NCBI RefSeq assembly: GCF_025631005.1
Contig: NZ_JAOTPL010000013.1
Span: 1 to 64,000, forward strand
Direction of reading: 5' to 3'
Source: Haoranjiania flava
Lineage (GTDB): Bacteria; Bacteroidota; Bacteroidia; Chitinophagales; Chitinophagaceae
DNA: 64,000 nucleotides
Shown here: one piece after another, positions 35,955-44,598 of the stretch
Numbering within the stretch: position 1 is the stretch's first letter
Layout: every line of letters begins with the position of its first letter
Made by a program: the position numbers and the translations under genes
The notes under the pieces: generated by a model
The model's input: the letters and a program-made list of their open reading frames with translations, nothing else
Databases searched by the model: none
Told to the model about the DNA's origin: nothing

Positions 35955-36032
35955 CATGAAATAGCCATAAAGATTAGAAATCTATACCAACCAGGAATGA
36001 TAATAGAGAATTAAGGTTTTGGTTATTCCATG
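35955..36032 (+). repeat. CATG-hairpin leader repeat, unit 2 of 4
   Basis: A 78-base unit with ends CATGAAATAGCC and GGTTATTCCATG (one G-U pair, one A-C mismatch). The interior carries AAAGATTAGAAATCTATACC and ACCAACCAGG, near identical to the copies before hlyD. Linker as above, 29 bases. Confidence 0.85.
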
Positions 36033-36061
36033 TGACAAACAGAAAAAATTAAATATACACA

Positions 36062-36121
36062 CATGAAATAGCCATAAGCAAAGTTGCCTACCAACCGCGG
36101 ATGAATAAAGGCTATTCCATG
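36062..36121 (+). repeat. CATG-hairpin leader repeat, unit 3 of 4 (short form)
   Basis: A 60-base short form with ends CATGAAATAGCC and GGCTATTCCATG. The right arm has GGC, so the G-U pair of unit 2 is a full G-C pair here. The interior is shorter (ATAAGCAAAGTTGCCTACC then AACCGCGG). It is nearly identical to unit 4. Confidence 0.85.
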
Positions 36122-36149
36122 TGACCATAAAAAAAATAAAAAATATACA

Positions 36150-36209
36150 CATGAAATAGCCATAAGCAAAGGTGCATACCAACCGCGGATGAATAAAGGC
36201 TATTGCATG
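36150..36209 (+). repeat. CATG-hairpin leader repeat, unit 4 of 4 (short form)
   Basis: A 60-base unit with ends CATGAAATAGCC and GGCTATTGCATG; only a few bases differ from unit 3. The linker TGGCAACTAAAAAACAAATA...ATACAC then runs into the gene's ATGAAAAAAG at 36242. The start codon therefore occupies the phase of a fifth unit's CATGAAA. Spacings between unit starts are 108, 107 and 88 bases, and the final step to the gene is 92 (36150 to 36242). Confidence 0.85.
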
Positions 36210-36241
36210 TGGCAACTAAAAAACAAATAAAATAAATACAC

Positions 36242-37900
36242 ATGAAAAAAGATATTTTATTAAAGCTCCTGTACGTTACAGCTGTTTTCCTCGGAATATA
36301 TAGTTGTCAGAAAGTAGCGGATCTTACGCCTTCTGTCTCAAGACAGGGTATAAATAGTATAACTGCTTCTTTTGAAAATGACAATAGCTCGGAAAATGTA
36401 TTTGAAAGTGTGATAGATCATGAAAATAAACTCATCACCATCATTTTCCCATACAATTATCCGCGCACGTCAAACAATGTATTGGAGAAAGAGAAACTCT
36501 CAAGAGTAAGAGTTGTGGCGAACCTGGATGATAATGTTACCATTTCTCCGGCTTTGCTTTACCTGGATTTGAGGAAGGAAAACTACATTACAATAACAGA
36601 CCAGTCAAAAAATACAAAAGAATACAAGATTGTTGCGGAGATCAGGAAAAGCACTGAAGCAAAAATCACAAATTTTGAGCTGAAATCAATTGGCATAAAC
36701 GGTGTTATTAATGAAGAGCAAAAGACAATTTCTCTTATCTCCATTGAGCCTCTTGGCGCTGTTGCGGCACATGTGGATATATCTCACGGAGCTACAATTA
36801 CTCCTGACCCGGCTAAAACAGCTTTAAATTATGACCAGGAAGTAAAGTTAACAGTTACTGCCCAGGACGGGAAAAACACATCAGTATATACTGTAAAAAA
36901 AGCTGTTCCGGCCAAAATTCCATTGGGCATAAGGCAGGGTAGCGCCAAAATACTTTGGGCGAAGAAATTAAATACCGATTTAGGTATTACAACCCTCAAC
37001 ATCACTGGCGGCCTGGCAGCTACAAAAGACTATGTTGTTTTAAACACAAGAGGCCAAAATAGTATCTACCTTGACCGTAAAACTGGCGAAATTGCAGGTA
37101 CAGTCAATTTGGGAAGCTATGCCGGCAACCTTACTAATTTCTATAGCACTGCAGATGACAACAACAATATTTTGGTATGTAACCTGGCTCCAAACGCAGG
37201 TGCGTTTAAAGTTGTGAGAATAAAAGGAGTGAATGGTACGCCTGAGCCTTACATAGAATGGAACGGAGGCGTGCCTATCGGCAGGAAACTATCAGTGAAA
37301 GGAAGCCTTGATGCAGCTGCAGTGATCACAGCGCCAATATTGGCAGCAGGCAATATGTTTGCGCGTTGGGAAGTGAAAGGCGGCGTTCTGCAATCTCAGC
37401 AGCCGTCAATTATTACTATTACAGGTTTGGGAGGCAACTGGAATAACAATGCAGATGTAGTACATACCGAAGCTACTGTCAACAGTGATTATTTTGTAGC
37501 TTATTATGCAGCGCCATATAAGTTTGCATGGGTAAACGGCGCCACCAACACGGTGAAAGCATTCGGACCTGCCATCAGCTCTAATTGGGTATCTAATGCC
37601 GCCGACTACGTTATGTTTAATGGCAATGGCTATGCTGCGCAAAATTCCATTAACTCATTTACTTGGGGAAGTGATGATGCAGTTTACTTGTACGACGTAA
37701 GTGCAGCTTCTAGTTTTGCATCAGCTGTATGGAGCGCGCCCATTGGTACTTATGGCGGTAAAGATAACGGAGGCCAGAATGCCAACGCTACGGGAGATGT
37801 AGCTCTGAAAATCTCTGATAACGGATATTATATGTACCTCTATTTTATGTTTACCAACGGACAGGTAGTCTGTGTGCAATTTGATTGTATTGACATGTAA
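36242..37900 (+). CDS. Surface lipoprotein, DUF5018-like
   Basis: A 552-residue lipoprotein with lipobox IYSC (FLGIYSCQKVADL). The N-terminal ~220 residues look like DUF5018/Ig-like repeats of Bacteroidota surface proteins: ITSFEL-type strands such as AKITNFELKSIGINGVINEEQKT and VTAQDGKNTSVYTVKKAVPAK. The C-terminal two-thirds is beta-rich with WAKKLNTDLGITTLNITGGLAATKDYVVLNTRG, suggesting a propeller-like glycan-binding region, by analogy with SusE/SusF-position proteins. It follows SusD in the same direction. The upstream spacer contains four leader repeats. Its ligand is not predictable. Confidence 0.7.
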   Translation: MKKDILLKLLYVTAVFLGIYSCQKVADLTPSVSRQGINSITASFENDNSSENVFESVIDHENKLITIIFPYNYPRTSNNVLEKEKLSRVRVVANLDDNVTISPALLYLDLRKENYITITDQSKNTKEYKIVAEIRKSTEAKITNFELKSIGINGVINEEQKTISLISIEPLGAVAAHVDISHGATITPDPAKTALNYDQEVKLTVTAQDGKNTSVYTVKKAVPAKIPLGIRQGSAKILWAKKLNTDLGITTLNITGGLAATKDYVVLNTRGQNSIYLDRKTGEIAGTVNLGSYAGNLTNFYSTADDNNNILVCNLAPNAGAFKVVRIKGVNGTPEPYIEWNGGVPIGRKLSVKGSLDAAAVITAPILAAGNMFARWEVKGGVLQSQQPSIITITGLGGNWNNNADVVHTEATVNSDYFVAYYAAPYKFAWVNGATNTVKAFGPAISSNWVSNAADYVMFNGNGYAAQNSINSFTWGSDDAVYLYDVSAASSFASAVWSAPIGTYGGKDNGGQNANATGDVALKISDNGYYMYLYFMFTNGQVVCVQFDCIDM

Positions 37901-37915
37901 AAAAAAATAAAAACT

Positions 37916-39289
37916 ATGCGTAAACTGAATTTCATAAAAACAGCGCTGTTGTTAGCGGGTATTGTCTTCTACTCATGCGCTCAAAAAAGTAAAAACATTG
38001 AATATACATTCCCGGATCCCCCTAAGACCAATGATAAGAAGCCGAGGTTTATCTGGATAGATGCGGCTGCCAACTTTAATGACTTTGCTAATAGCAAAGA
38101 AAATATTGCAAGAGATTTATCGCTGGCAAAAGATGCAGGTTTTACAGATATTGTTGTAGACATCAGGCCCACATCCGGGGATATATTGTACAAGTCTGCG
38201 GTGGAAGGTGCAAAGCAGGTAGAATGGCTGCCTGCCTGGGTGAAAGGTACTTACACAAAAGTGCAGCGTACTGAAAGCTGGGATTATTTACAGGCTTTTA
38301 TTGATAAGGGTCATGCCTTAGGATTAAAAGTACATGCAGGTTTTAACACCATGGTAGGCGGCCATGGAGGTGTTTTGGGCAACCAGGGCCTGCTTTACCG
38401 TGATGCAGGAAAAAAATCCTGGGCCACTTCCGAAAACTTATCCACAGGCATAAAAAATACCATGGATAACGGTTCCGGCACTAAGTTCTTTAATCCGGTA
38501 AATGAAGAGGTTCAAACATACTTGGTTAATCTCTTAAAAGATCTTGCAAAATATGATCTCGACGGCATATTCATTGACAGGGGGCGTTTTGACGGGATTC
38601 AGTCCGATTTTTCAGAGATTACCCGGCAAAAGTTTCAGGCATACCTGGGAAGTACAGTAGCCAATTTCCCAGGCGACATCCTTCCGCCGGGAGCAACAAT
38701 GACTAATGTTATGGCTATGTCTACCTACCCGCAGCACTTTACAAAGTGGCTGGAGTTCAGAGCAAAAGTTATTTATGATTTTATGGCCAAAGCACGAACT
38801 GCTATTAAGTCTGTAAACGCTAAGGTGAAATTTGGCGTATACGTCGGAGGCTGGTATTCTACCTATTACGATGTAGGCGTAAATTGGGCCAGTCCAAAAT
38901 ACGATCCTTCCGCAACCTATAAATGGGCTACTAAAGATTACAGGAATTATGGCTATGCTGCTTTGATGGATCAAATGCTGATAGGAGCCTACGCTTCTCC
39001 CCTGAAAGTGAATGGAAGTACTGAGTGGACCATGGAAGGCTTTGCAAAGCTTGCAAAAGAAAAGACAAGAAACGATTGCCCCATGGTTGCCGCCGGGCCT
39101 GATGTAGGCAATTGGGACCCGGACAATAAAGCTACTGCTGCTGAAGAAAATCAGGCAATTGTCAACTCTGTTAAAGCTTGCATGGATGTATGTGACGGCT
39201 ATTTCCTATTTGACATGATTCACCTGAAACTTGCGAATCAGTGGCAGTTTGTGAAAGAAGGCATTCAAAAAGCTACAGCTCAGAAATAA
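37916..39289 (+). CDS. TIM-barrel putative glycoside hydrolase (GHL10-like)
   Basis: A 457-residue lipoprotein (lipobox FYSCAQ) of the group often annotated as alpha-amylase-family or GH10-like protein. Blocks indicating a (beta/alpha)8 barrel are PRFIWIDAAANFNDFANS, AKDAGFTDIVVDIRPTSGDILY, GHALGLKVHAGFNTMVGG, YDLDGIFIDRGRFDG, FGVYVGGWYSTYYDVG and MDQMLIGAYAS. The Asp in VDIRPTSGD and in FIDRGRFD are candidate catalytic acids, by position only. It follows the 36242 gene by 15 bases, so the two are one transcript. Whether it cuts an alpha- or beta-linked glycan is unknown. Confidence 0.7.
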   Translation: MRKLNFIKTALLLAGIVFYSCAQKSKNIEYTFPDPPKTNDKKPRFIWIDAAANFNDFANSKENIARDLSLAKDAGFTDIVVDIRPTSGDILYKSAVEGAKQVEWLPAWVKGTYTKVQRTESWDYLQAFIDKGHALGLKVHAGFNTMVGGHGGVLGNQGLLYRDAGKKSWATSENLSTGIKNTMDNGSGTKFFNPVNEEVQTYLVNLLKDLAKYDLDGIFIDRGRFDGIQSDFSEITRQKFQAYLGSTVANFPGDILPPGATMTNVMAMSTYPQHFTKWLEFRAKVIYDFMAKARTAIKSVNAKVKFGVYVGGWYSTYYDVGVNWASPKYDPSATYKWATKDYRNYGYAALMDQMLIGAYASPLKVNGSTEWTMEGFAKLAKEKTRNDCPMVAAGPDVGNWDPDNKATAAEENQAIVNSVKACMDVCDGYFLFDMIHLKLANQWQFVKEGIQKATAQK

Positions 39290-39400
39290 GCTTCTGGAGG
39301 GTTGACAGCAAGCGTCCCCGTACGGAACAGCCGCAGCTGTATTTTATACGGCTGGTTATTATGTATCTATTTATTGATGATATTGAAAAACCTACTAAAG

Positions 39401-40588
39401 ATGAATTTATATTTTAAGCAAAGAATCTTTCTATTAGTGCTAACTGTGATTTTTGTTCAGTCGGCACCTGCCCAGCACTTATCCGCCCAGCTCAACAGTG
39501 TTATTCTTAATACGCAGCAAGGGCACATCCTTCAACTTCCCGGTTTTCTAACTGAAAAACTGCCGTCAATTGACTATCAAAAAGTTGTTCTGCCCGGCCC
39601 TCAATATATTATTTCCGACGATCCGGAATATATACGTGTGCCGGAAATTATAGCTGTAAAAGAAGCAGTACAGCCAGGTTCAGTGAGGTTGTATGTTTAC
39701 AATGTTAATGGGATTAAAGAGCCCGGGAAGATTGACCGCAAGATCACTGCCGTTATTAAAAATACAGGCACTGGAAACATGCATATGCGCATGTTGAGGT
39801 ATTCTTCACAACCCCCGACTACCAATTATTTTCTGGCAGGGAAGAATGGATTGCGCGATTATTTTTTGTCGAAACCTGATGAGAAGTCCAGGTTGGTGAA
39901 GCCCGGAGCAATTATTCCTATTGATGAAAAATTAGAGCGCCAGTTGGTGAAATATGATGAGCTTGTGCATGGATTCTACGAATTTGTAATTGACCAGCCG
40001 GCGGAAATCAGCATACTGCAAACCAGCCCGGAAACACCCGGGCCAAAGGCGGCTGCCCGTATCACGGAGGTAGCATCTTCAAGGCACACAAATGCCGGCC
40101 GCGGCCTGTTTGGCGTAAGTAATTATTTAATTATTGCGAAGGATACCTTAGATACAAACAATGGTCCGGTTAATCTCATAGTTGCTGACGGCAAATCCGA
40201 TCCGTGGGTGATCGGGAAAGACGCAAGTACAGGCGGTTTGGCTAAGTTGGCAGGAAATTATGGGGTGATGTATAACATAGAGATGAAATGGAAAAGCACA
40301 AACGGTAAGGGATTAGCTCTGGTGACCTGGAATGCAAGGGCAGGCGACAATAAATGGTGTGGTGGCATGGCTAATACTATTATTATCAGCAAAGGTAAAT
40401 TTAAAGAGGGCGTGGTGCAGCTGCCTGCCAATGAACTGCTTACAAAAGCTGCACCTGAAGCTGTGCTTGTGCAAATATTTCCACCGGGAAAGCAAGGAGA
40501 AATACAAACCATACATATGACTTATTCACCACCGGGTGCATCTTGCCTGCCCACACCATTTGTTTTTATACCTGTTGATATGAAATAG
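39401..40588 (+). CDS. Unrecognised secreted protein
   Basis: A 395-residue exported protein with no family I can name with confidence. ATG 39401 gives a clean signal peptide (RIFLLVLTVIFVQSAPAQ), whereas the longer frame starting at 39302 has a hydrophobic extension without a clear role. Visible motifs include PEYIRVPEIIAVKEAVQPGSVR, RLYVYNVNGIKEPGKIDRK, MRMLRYSSQPPTTNYFLAG, VVQLPANELL, ARITEVASSRHTNAGRGLFG and VLVQIFPPGKQGEIQ. The protein seems beta-rich. Its last-gene position in the 24091-40588 locus suggests a role in that glycan's use. It is convergent with the AGE gene at 40800. Confidence 0.55.
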   Translation: MNLYFKQRIFLLVLTVIFVQSAPAQHLSAQLNSVILNTQQGHILQLPGFLTEKLPSIDYQKVVLPGPQYIISDDPEYIRVPEIIAVKEAVQPGSVRLYVYNVNGIKEPGKIDRKITAVIKNTGTGNMHMRMLRYSSQPPTTNYFLAGKNGLRDYFLSKPDEKSRLVKPGAIIPIDEKLERQLVKYDELVHGFYEFVIDQPAEISILQTSPETPGPKAAARITEVASSRHTNAGRGLFGVSNYLIIAKDTLDTNNGPVNLIVADGKSDPWVIGKDASTGGLAKLAGNYGVMYNIEMKWKSTNGKGLALVTWNARAGDNKWCGGMANTIIISKGKFKEGVVQLPANELLTKAAPEAVLVQIFPPGKQGEIQTIHMTYSPPGASCLPTPFVFIPVDMK

Positions 40589-40799
40589 GAATTTGGTGCA
40601 ATTGCATAATTGTTTTTGTGAGGATATGTCAAAAGTAAAAATGAAAGCGTTGAGAATCGCTTAGACAACAACTTCCTCCACCGCTTATCAAATAAAAGAG
40701 GCTGCCCCGGACTTTGAGATAGCCACTTTTTAAATTCACTTTGCATGCATTATTCTTGGTGGTTATGAAGTATAAAAGGCTTGGCGCCAGGTAAACAGA

Positions 40800-41972
40800 C
40801 TAAACCATACTTTGCAGCAGCCTGTAGCAATACCATTCCTGTCTGGGCAGATGAAAGGGTCCTTTGAACAGGTTGCCTTTGGCGGTTTGTGCTATACTTC
40901 CGTCGCGGTGCAGGTAGCCAAACCATTCGCCATTTTCTTTATCATGAAAATGCTTGTATGCGTAATTGTGGATCTGCTCATGCATGAATTTATATTTCTC
41001 GTTCCCCGTAAGGGTATATGCCAGTAAGGTCGCAATGATCGCTTCGTTTTGCGGCCACCAGAATTTCATATCCTGCCAGTATTCCTGTACAGGTTTGCCA
41101 TATACATCTCTGTAATATATAATACCTCCGTACTCTTGATCCCATCCGCGTTCCCACATATAATCCAGCATCCTTAAGCCTAAAGATATCAGCTGCTCAT
41201 CATGGTTCCTGCATTTTGCCTCGTGCAGGATAAACCATGCTCCCTCAATGGCATGTCCCGGGTTAAGGGTGCGCTGGTCAATGTGGTCTATAATGGCCCC
41301 GTCGGGAGCTACCTGCTCCATTACACAACGTATATCGTCTTTTACGAAATAAGTTTCTATCTCCTTTATCCATTTGCCTATCCATTCATCGCATCGCGGA
41401 TCGCCGATAGTATCTCTTAACTGTTGTGCAGTGTTGAGCATGATCATAGGCGCCCCGATACCTCTTACGGGCCTGGTATCTGTAAATTTTGGCGGCAGCT
41501 TTTTTTCTCCATTGATATAAGCCAGGCAATTCCCGAAAACTTCTCTGGCCTTTGCAGCATATTTTTCATCGCCGGAAGCCTGGGCATACGCCGCAAGTGC
41601 AATCACTGCAAAGGTTTCTGAAAAATAGTATCTGCGCTTTCTGATAGGTTTTCCATCGCGCGTTACGTGAAAAAACATTTGCCCGTCGGCATCAAAACAA
41701 TGATTGAGCAGGAAGTCTACACCGCTCTTTGCGCCTGTAAGCCATTCTTGTTTTTTTTCAACAGTATTGTACAGTGTAGCTAACAACCAGCTAGCCCGCC
41801 CCTGGATCCATACAGCTTTATCGTCATCTATTAAGGAGCCATCTGCATCGCGCATCAGCAAAAAACCGCCATACTCTTCATCAATGCTGCGCGGGAACCA
41901 GAACGGCACGGTATCGTTGAGTAGCTGATCCCTGTAAAATTCTTTCAGTTTTTTTAAATATTGTATATCCAT
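40800..41972 (-). CDS. N-acylglucosamine 2-epimerase (AGE), sialic-acid locus
   Basis: A 390-residue cytoplasmic AGE-family protein. In Bacteroidota sialate loci this enzyme type (as NanE of B. fragilis) converts N-acetylmannosamine, released by sialate lyase, to N-acetylglucosamine. Signatures are DKAVWIQGRASWLLATLYN (about residue 47), NPGHAIEGAWFILHEA (about 223) with likely catalytic His/Glu, GYLHRDGSIAQTAKG and KGPFHLPRQEWYCYR with the C-terminal His. It is the last gene of the nan operon, 79 bases after the importer, and a diverged paralogue of the AGE at 28676-29890. No kinase or GlcNAc-6-P deacetylase gene is in the window. Confidence 0.93.
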   Translation of the reverse strand: MDIQYLKKLKEFYRDQLLNDTVPFWFPRSIDEEYGGFLLMRDADGSLIDDDKAVWIQGRASWLLATLYNTVEKKQEWLTGAKSGVDFLLNHCFDADGQMFFHVTRDGKPIRKRRYYFSETFAVIALAAYAQASGDEKYAAKAREVFGNCLAYINGEKKLPPKFTDTRPVRGIGAPMIMLNTAQQLRDTIGDPRCDEWIGKWIKEIETYFVKDDIRCVMEQVAPDGAIIDHIDQRTLNPGHAIEGAWFILHEAKCRNHDEQLISLGLRMLDYMWERGWDQEYGGIIYYRDVYGKPVQEYWQDMKFWWPQNEAIIATLLAYTLTGNEKYKFMHEQIHNYAYKHFHDKENGEWFGYLHRDGSIAQTAKGNLFKGPFHLPRQEWYCYRLLQSMV

Positions 41973-42051
41973 AGTATGTAAGTATAAATTTTTGTTTGAT
42001 TGTTATTACATGCATCCAGTTTTTCTATGAATTTCTCATTTGAATATGCCC

Positions 42052-43287
42052 CTATTTGCAATCAATCATTTTCGGCCGTAAGCATAACAACTGGATGATC
42101 AGCGCTAAGGCTACAATTGCAGCTAAAACAGCAAAGCCGGAGCCTAAATCCCCGTCATCAGTGAATATTCCTAAAACCTGTGTAACTGCCGCGCCTGCAA
42201 ATACACCTACCATATTCATAAAACCATAAGCAGTAGCCCTTAGGTTTGGCGGTACGAACTGGCAGAGTATGGGCATGTTGTTTGCATCGAACATGCCAAA
42301 ACCAATACCGAACAACACTGCTGCGCCCACAACCGATACAAACGTATCTCCGTAGCCTAAAAGTATTAAAGAGGGAATGGTCAGCGCCAGGCCAATGGCG
42401 CCGGTGTATACCCGGCCTCGTAAATTTTTCATAACCCATTTGTCGGATAAAATACCTCCTGCTATAACGCCGGCAAAGGAAGAAACTGCAATAGTTATTG
42501 TAGACATCGGCCCTGCTTCAGACATAGGTATGCTGAGGCTTTCTGCAAATAATGTAGGCAGCCAGTTTTTAGTAGCCCAACCCGGAAGGCTTGGCGCGGC
42601 AAAGTAAAAAAGTATTACCCAGAAAGCAATCATAGAGAAAAGCATGCTCAGGCCTTTTATGAAGGGTATTTTGTCCGGCGCAGTTCCTGCTGGTGTAGAT
42701 GCCGGCTGAGTTGCAGTTTTCTTTTCCCGCAGGAAAAATATTAATACGGCAGCGTATACAATGCCGGCAATGCCAAACCAGTGAAAGGCTGTATGCCATG
42801 TGTAGTTAGCTGCCACAGTTGCACCAAACCCGCCTAATGCCTGGCCGGTATACAAACCTGTCATGTGTATGCCTACTGCAAGCGAGCGCGTTTTACCGGT
42901 GTGATAGTCTGCGATCATTGCCAGGCCGGCAGGAATATACAAAGCTTCACTTACACCCATTAATGCCCGCAGCCACAGCAATTGATTGTAGCTGGTGGCC
43001 ATGCCCATACCATAAGTAACCATGCTCCACACAAACAAGCTGGCTACGATCAGCCATTTCCTGTTTACTCTATCGGCAATACTGCCTGCAACAGGACTCA
43101 TAAAACCATATATGTACAGGAATATAGCCATTAAGAAACCGAAGGCTTCGGCAGACTGCAGTTCTGCAATGTCTGTCTGCATAGCATCCTTCATAGTACT
43201 GAGCATTTGCCTGTCCATATAATTGAGCAATGCTACCATCCACAATAAACCTACCACTACCCAGGGGTAATATTTTTTATTTTGCAT
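42052..43287 (-). CDS. nanT: MFS transporter, probable sialate importer
   Basis: A 411-residue 12-helix major facilitator of the anion:cation symporter type. Motifs are LLWMVALLNYMDRQMLSTMKD in helix 1, SIADRVNRKWLIVASLFVWS after helix 2, RALMGVSEALYIPAGLAMIADYHTGKTRS and the PFGIFDANN-like segment FGIGFGMFDANNMPILCQF late in the protein. In B. fragilis and Tannerella such a transporter next to NanA/NanE imports N-acetylneuraminate. The start overlaps the upstream nanM-like gene by 11 bases (43277-43287), indicating translational coupling. The sialate substrate is inferred from the operon. Confidence 0.85.
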   Translation of the reverse strand: MQNKKYYPWVVVGLLWMVALLNYMDRQMLSTMKDAMQTDIAELQSAEAFGFLMAIFLYIYGFMSPVAGSIADRVNRKWLIVASLFVWSMVTYGMGMATSYNQLLWLRALMGVSEALYIPAGLAMIADYHTGKTRSLAVGIHMTGLYTGQALGGFGATVAANYTWHTAFHWFGIAGIVYAAVLIFFLREKKTATQPASTPAGTAPDKIPFIKGLSMLFSMIAFWVILFYFAAPSLPGWATKNWLPTLFAESLSIPMSEAGPMSTITIAVSSFAGVIAGGILSDKWVMKNLRGRVYTGAIGLALTIPSLILLGYGDTFVSVVGAAVLFGIGFGMFDANNMPILCQFVPPNLRATAYGFMNMVGVFAGAAVTQVLGIFTDDGDLGSGFAVLAAIVALALIIQLLCLRPKMIDCK

Positions 43288-44452
43288 TGTGCTGCTGTTT
43301 TTCTAATTGTATTCTTATTATTTTAGGGCTTCTTACACCCGGGCGTATTTCGCCGCTGCAAATAAACAGGTCTTTTCCCCATGGCACAGCGCTGGTGGTA
43401 ACCTGCGCTGCATAAGGCATTCCGGCAATTTTGCTCCATGCGTTATTTTGTATGTTGTATAACAAAACATCGGTGCTAAATCCCTGGTGATGCAGTATCA
43501 ATTGATTTTTCTCTGCAAGCAGCTGAGCCTTCTGATTATCAGATGCCGTATGCGCCATTTGGTACAAGTAATTTTCTATGCGGTGAAATACATCTCCTTT
43601 ATCTCCTCCAGCGAGCATAATGTTTTCATCACCGATATTGAAAGCCGCTGTTGCCGTAAACGGAGTATTGTAGTTGCCATCGGAAATATTTGCCGCGTTA
43701 TACCATTTGTTTTTATCTAAATCAAAATAATAAACACTGCTGTGCAGCCGGCTTATTCCTGCCGGGCTTTTGGTGCGCCCGCCGATCAGGAATAGCTTTT
43801 TTTTCACCGCCACCAGCGCAGCATTTGCCAGGGGTACAGGTATATCCGGCAATCTCTGCCACTCAGGTTTTTTGGCAGTAATATTTATATAAAAAAATTT
43901 ACCGGAAGAATTTACCGCTTCATCGCCGCCGGCTATATACACAATGTTGCCGACAGACGCAACCCCGGCAGCCGTTACCGCGGCCGGCAGATCCGGCAGT
44001 GAGGCTTTTTCTACCTGCTGTGTACGTTTATTCCAGCTAAGAACATAAGCTTTGGAAGAAATGCCTTTTTCATTTTCGCCGCCTATATACACAATGCCAC
44101 CGGGCGTAGCGGTATGGCCTGCATAGGCTATAGGTTCGGCAAGCTTGGTTTTATTTTTTTTATTCCAATAAAAAGAATCATTTATTCTTTCAAGGATAAA
44201 TATGCTGTCTGAAAAATGTTTTTTGCCCCCCTGGAACGGAAGCTTGTCAGGAAAGTTTGCTCCTCCGGCTATGATCAGTGCATCGTTAGACACGCCGCCT
44301 ACCATACCTGCAAAACCAAGAGCGGCGCTGCTTCCATTCATCAATTCGGCTGCTACAGACCAGTGTAGCACTACATCAACCGGAGCTTGTGCTTTTAAAT
44401 TTTTACCTATCATAATAACCTGAAGAAGTATAAAAATGTATTTAAAATTCAT
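43277..44452 (-). CDS. nanM: N-acetylneuraminate mutarotase-like kelch protein
   Basis: A 391-residue six-bladed kelch-repeat protein like NanM, which converts the alpha anomer of sialate released by sialidase to the beta anomer. The signal peptide MNFKYIFILLQVIMIGKNLKAQ indicates export to the periplasm. Kelch glycine-rich strands are seen: LIIAGGANFPDKLPFQGGKK, GIVYIGGENEKG, IVYIAGGDEAVN, LFLIGGRTKSPAG and IMLAGGDKGDVFH. The opening NFPDKLPFQGGKKHF resembles NanM's N-terminal part. ATG 44452 gives the signal peptide; a longer frame from 44485 would add 11 residues. It lies between nanA and the MFS importer in the sialic-acid operon, which supports the call. Confidence 0.88.
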   Translation of the reverse strand: MNFKYIFILLQVIMIGKNLKAQAPVDVVLHWSVAAELMNGSSAALGFAGMVGGVSNDALIIAGGANFPDKLPFQGGKKHFSDSIFILERINDSFYWNKKNKTKLAEPIAYAGHTATPGGIVYIGGENEKGISSKAYVLSWNKRTQQVEKASLPDLPAAVTAAGVASVGNIVYIAGGDEAVNSSGKFFYINITAKKPEWQRLPDIPVPLANAALVAVKKKLFLIGGRTKSPAGISRLHSSVYYFDLDKNKWYNAANISDGNYNTPFTATAAFNIGDENIMLAGGDKGDVFHRIENYLYQMAHTASDNQKAQLLAEKNQLILHHQGFSTDVLLYNIQNNAWSKIAGMPYAAQVTTSAVPWGKDLFICSGEIRPGVRSPKIIRIQLEKQQHNAK

Positions 44453-44531
44453 AACATGTATCTTTATAGTTTGATACAATTTCAAAATTTATTGACTCAT
44501 ACGTGGTAGATGGTCATGCATATGCCGTTGA

Positions 44532-44560
44532 GTTTACTGCGCTATACAGCGCTAATAAAC
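44532..44560. other. Hairpin between nanA and nanM
   Basis: GTTTA and TAAAC (44532-44536 and 44556-44560) flank GCGCT and AGCGC (44539-44543 and 44548-44552), giving a two-part stem in the 146-base spacer between the lyase and mutarotase genes. It has no T tract, so it may be an mRNA processing or stability element, not a terminator. Confidence 0.4.
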
Positions 44561-44598
44561 TACGGTACTGGCATTTGCTTCATTTCAATAAAAAATAT

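Noticed and set aside
40589..40799. Terminator or IS fragment between convergent genes
   Set aside because: I could find no matched stem nor a transposase-like frame; nothing could be supported.
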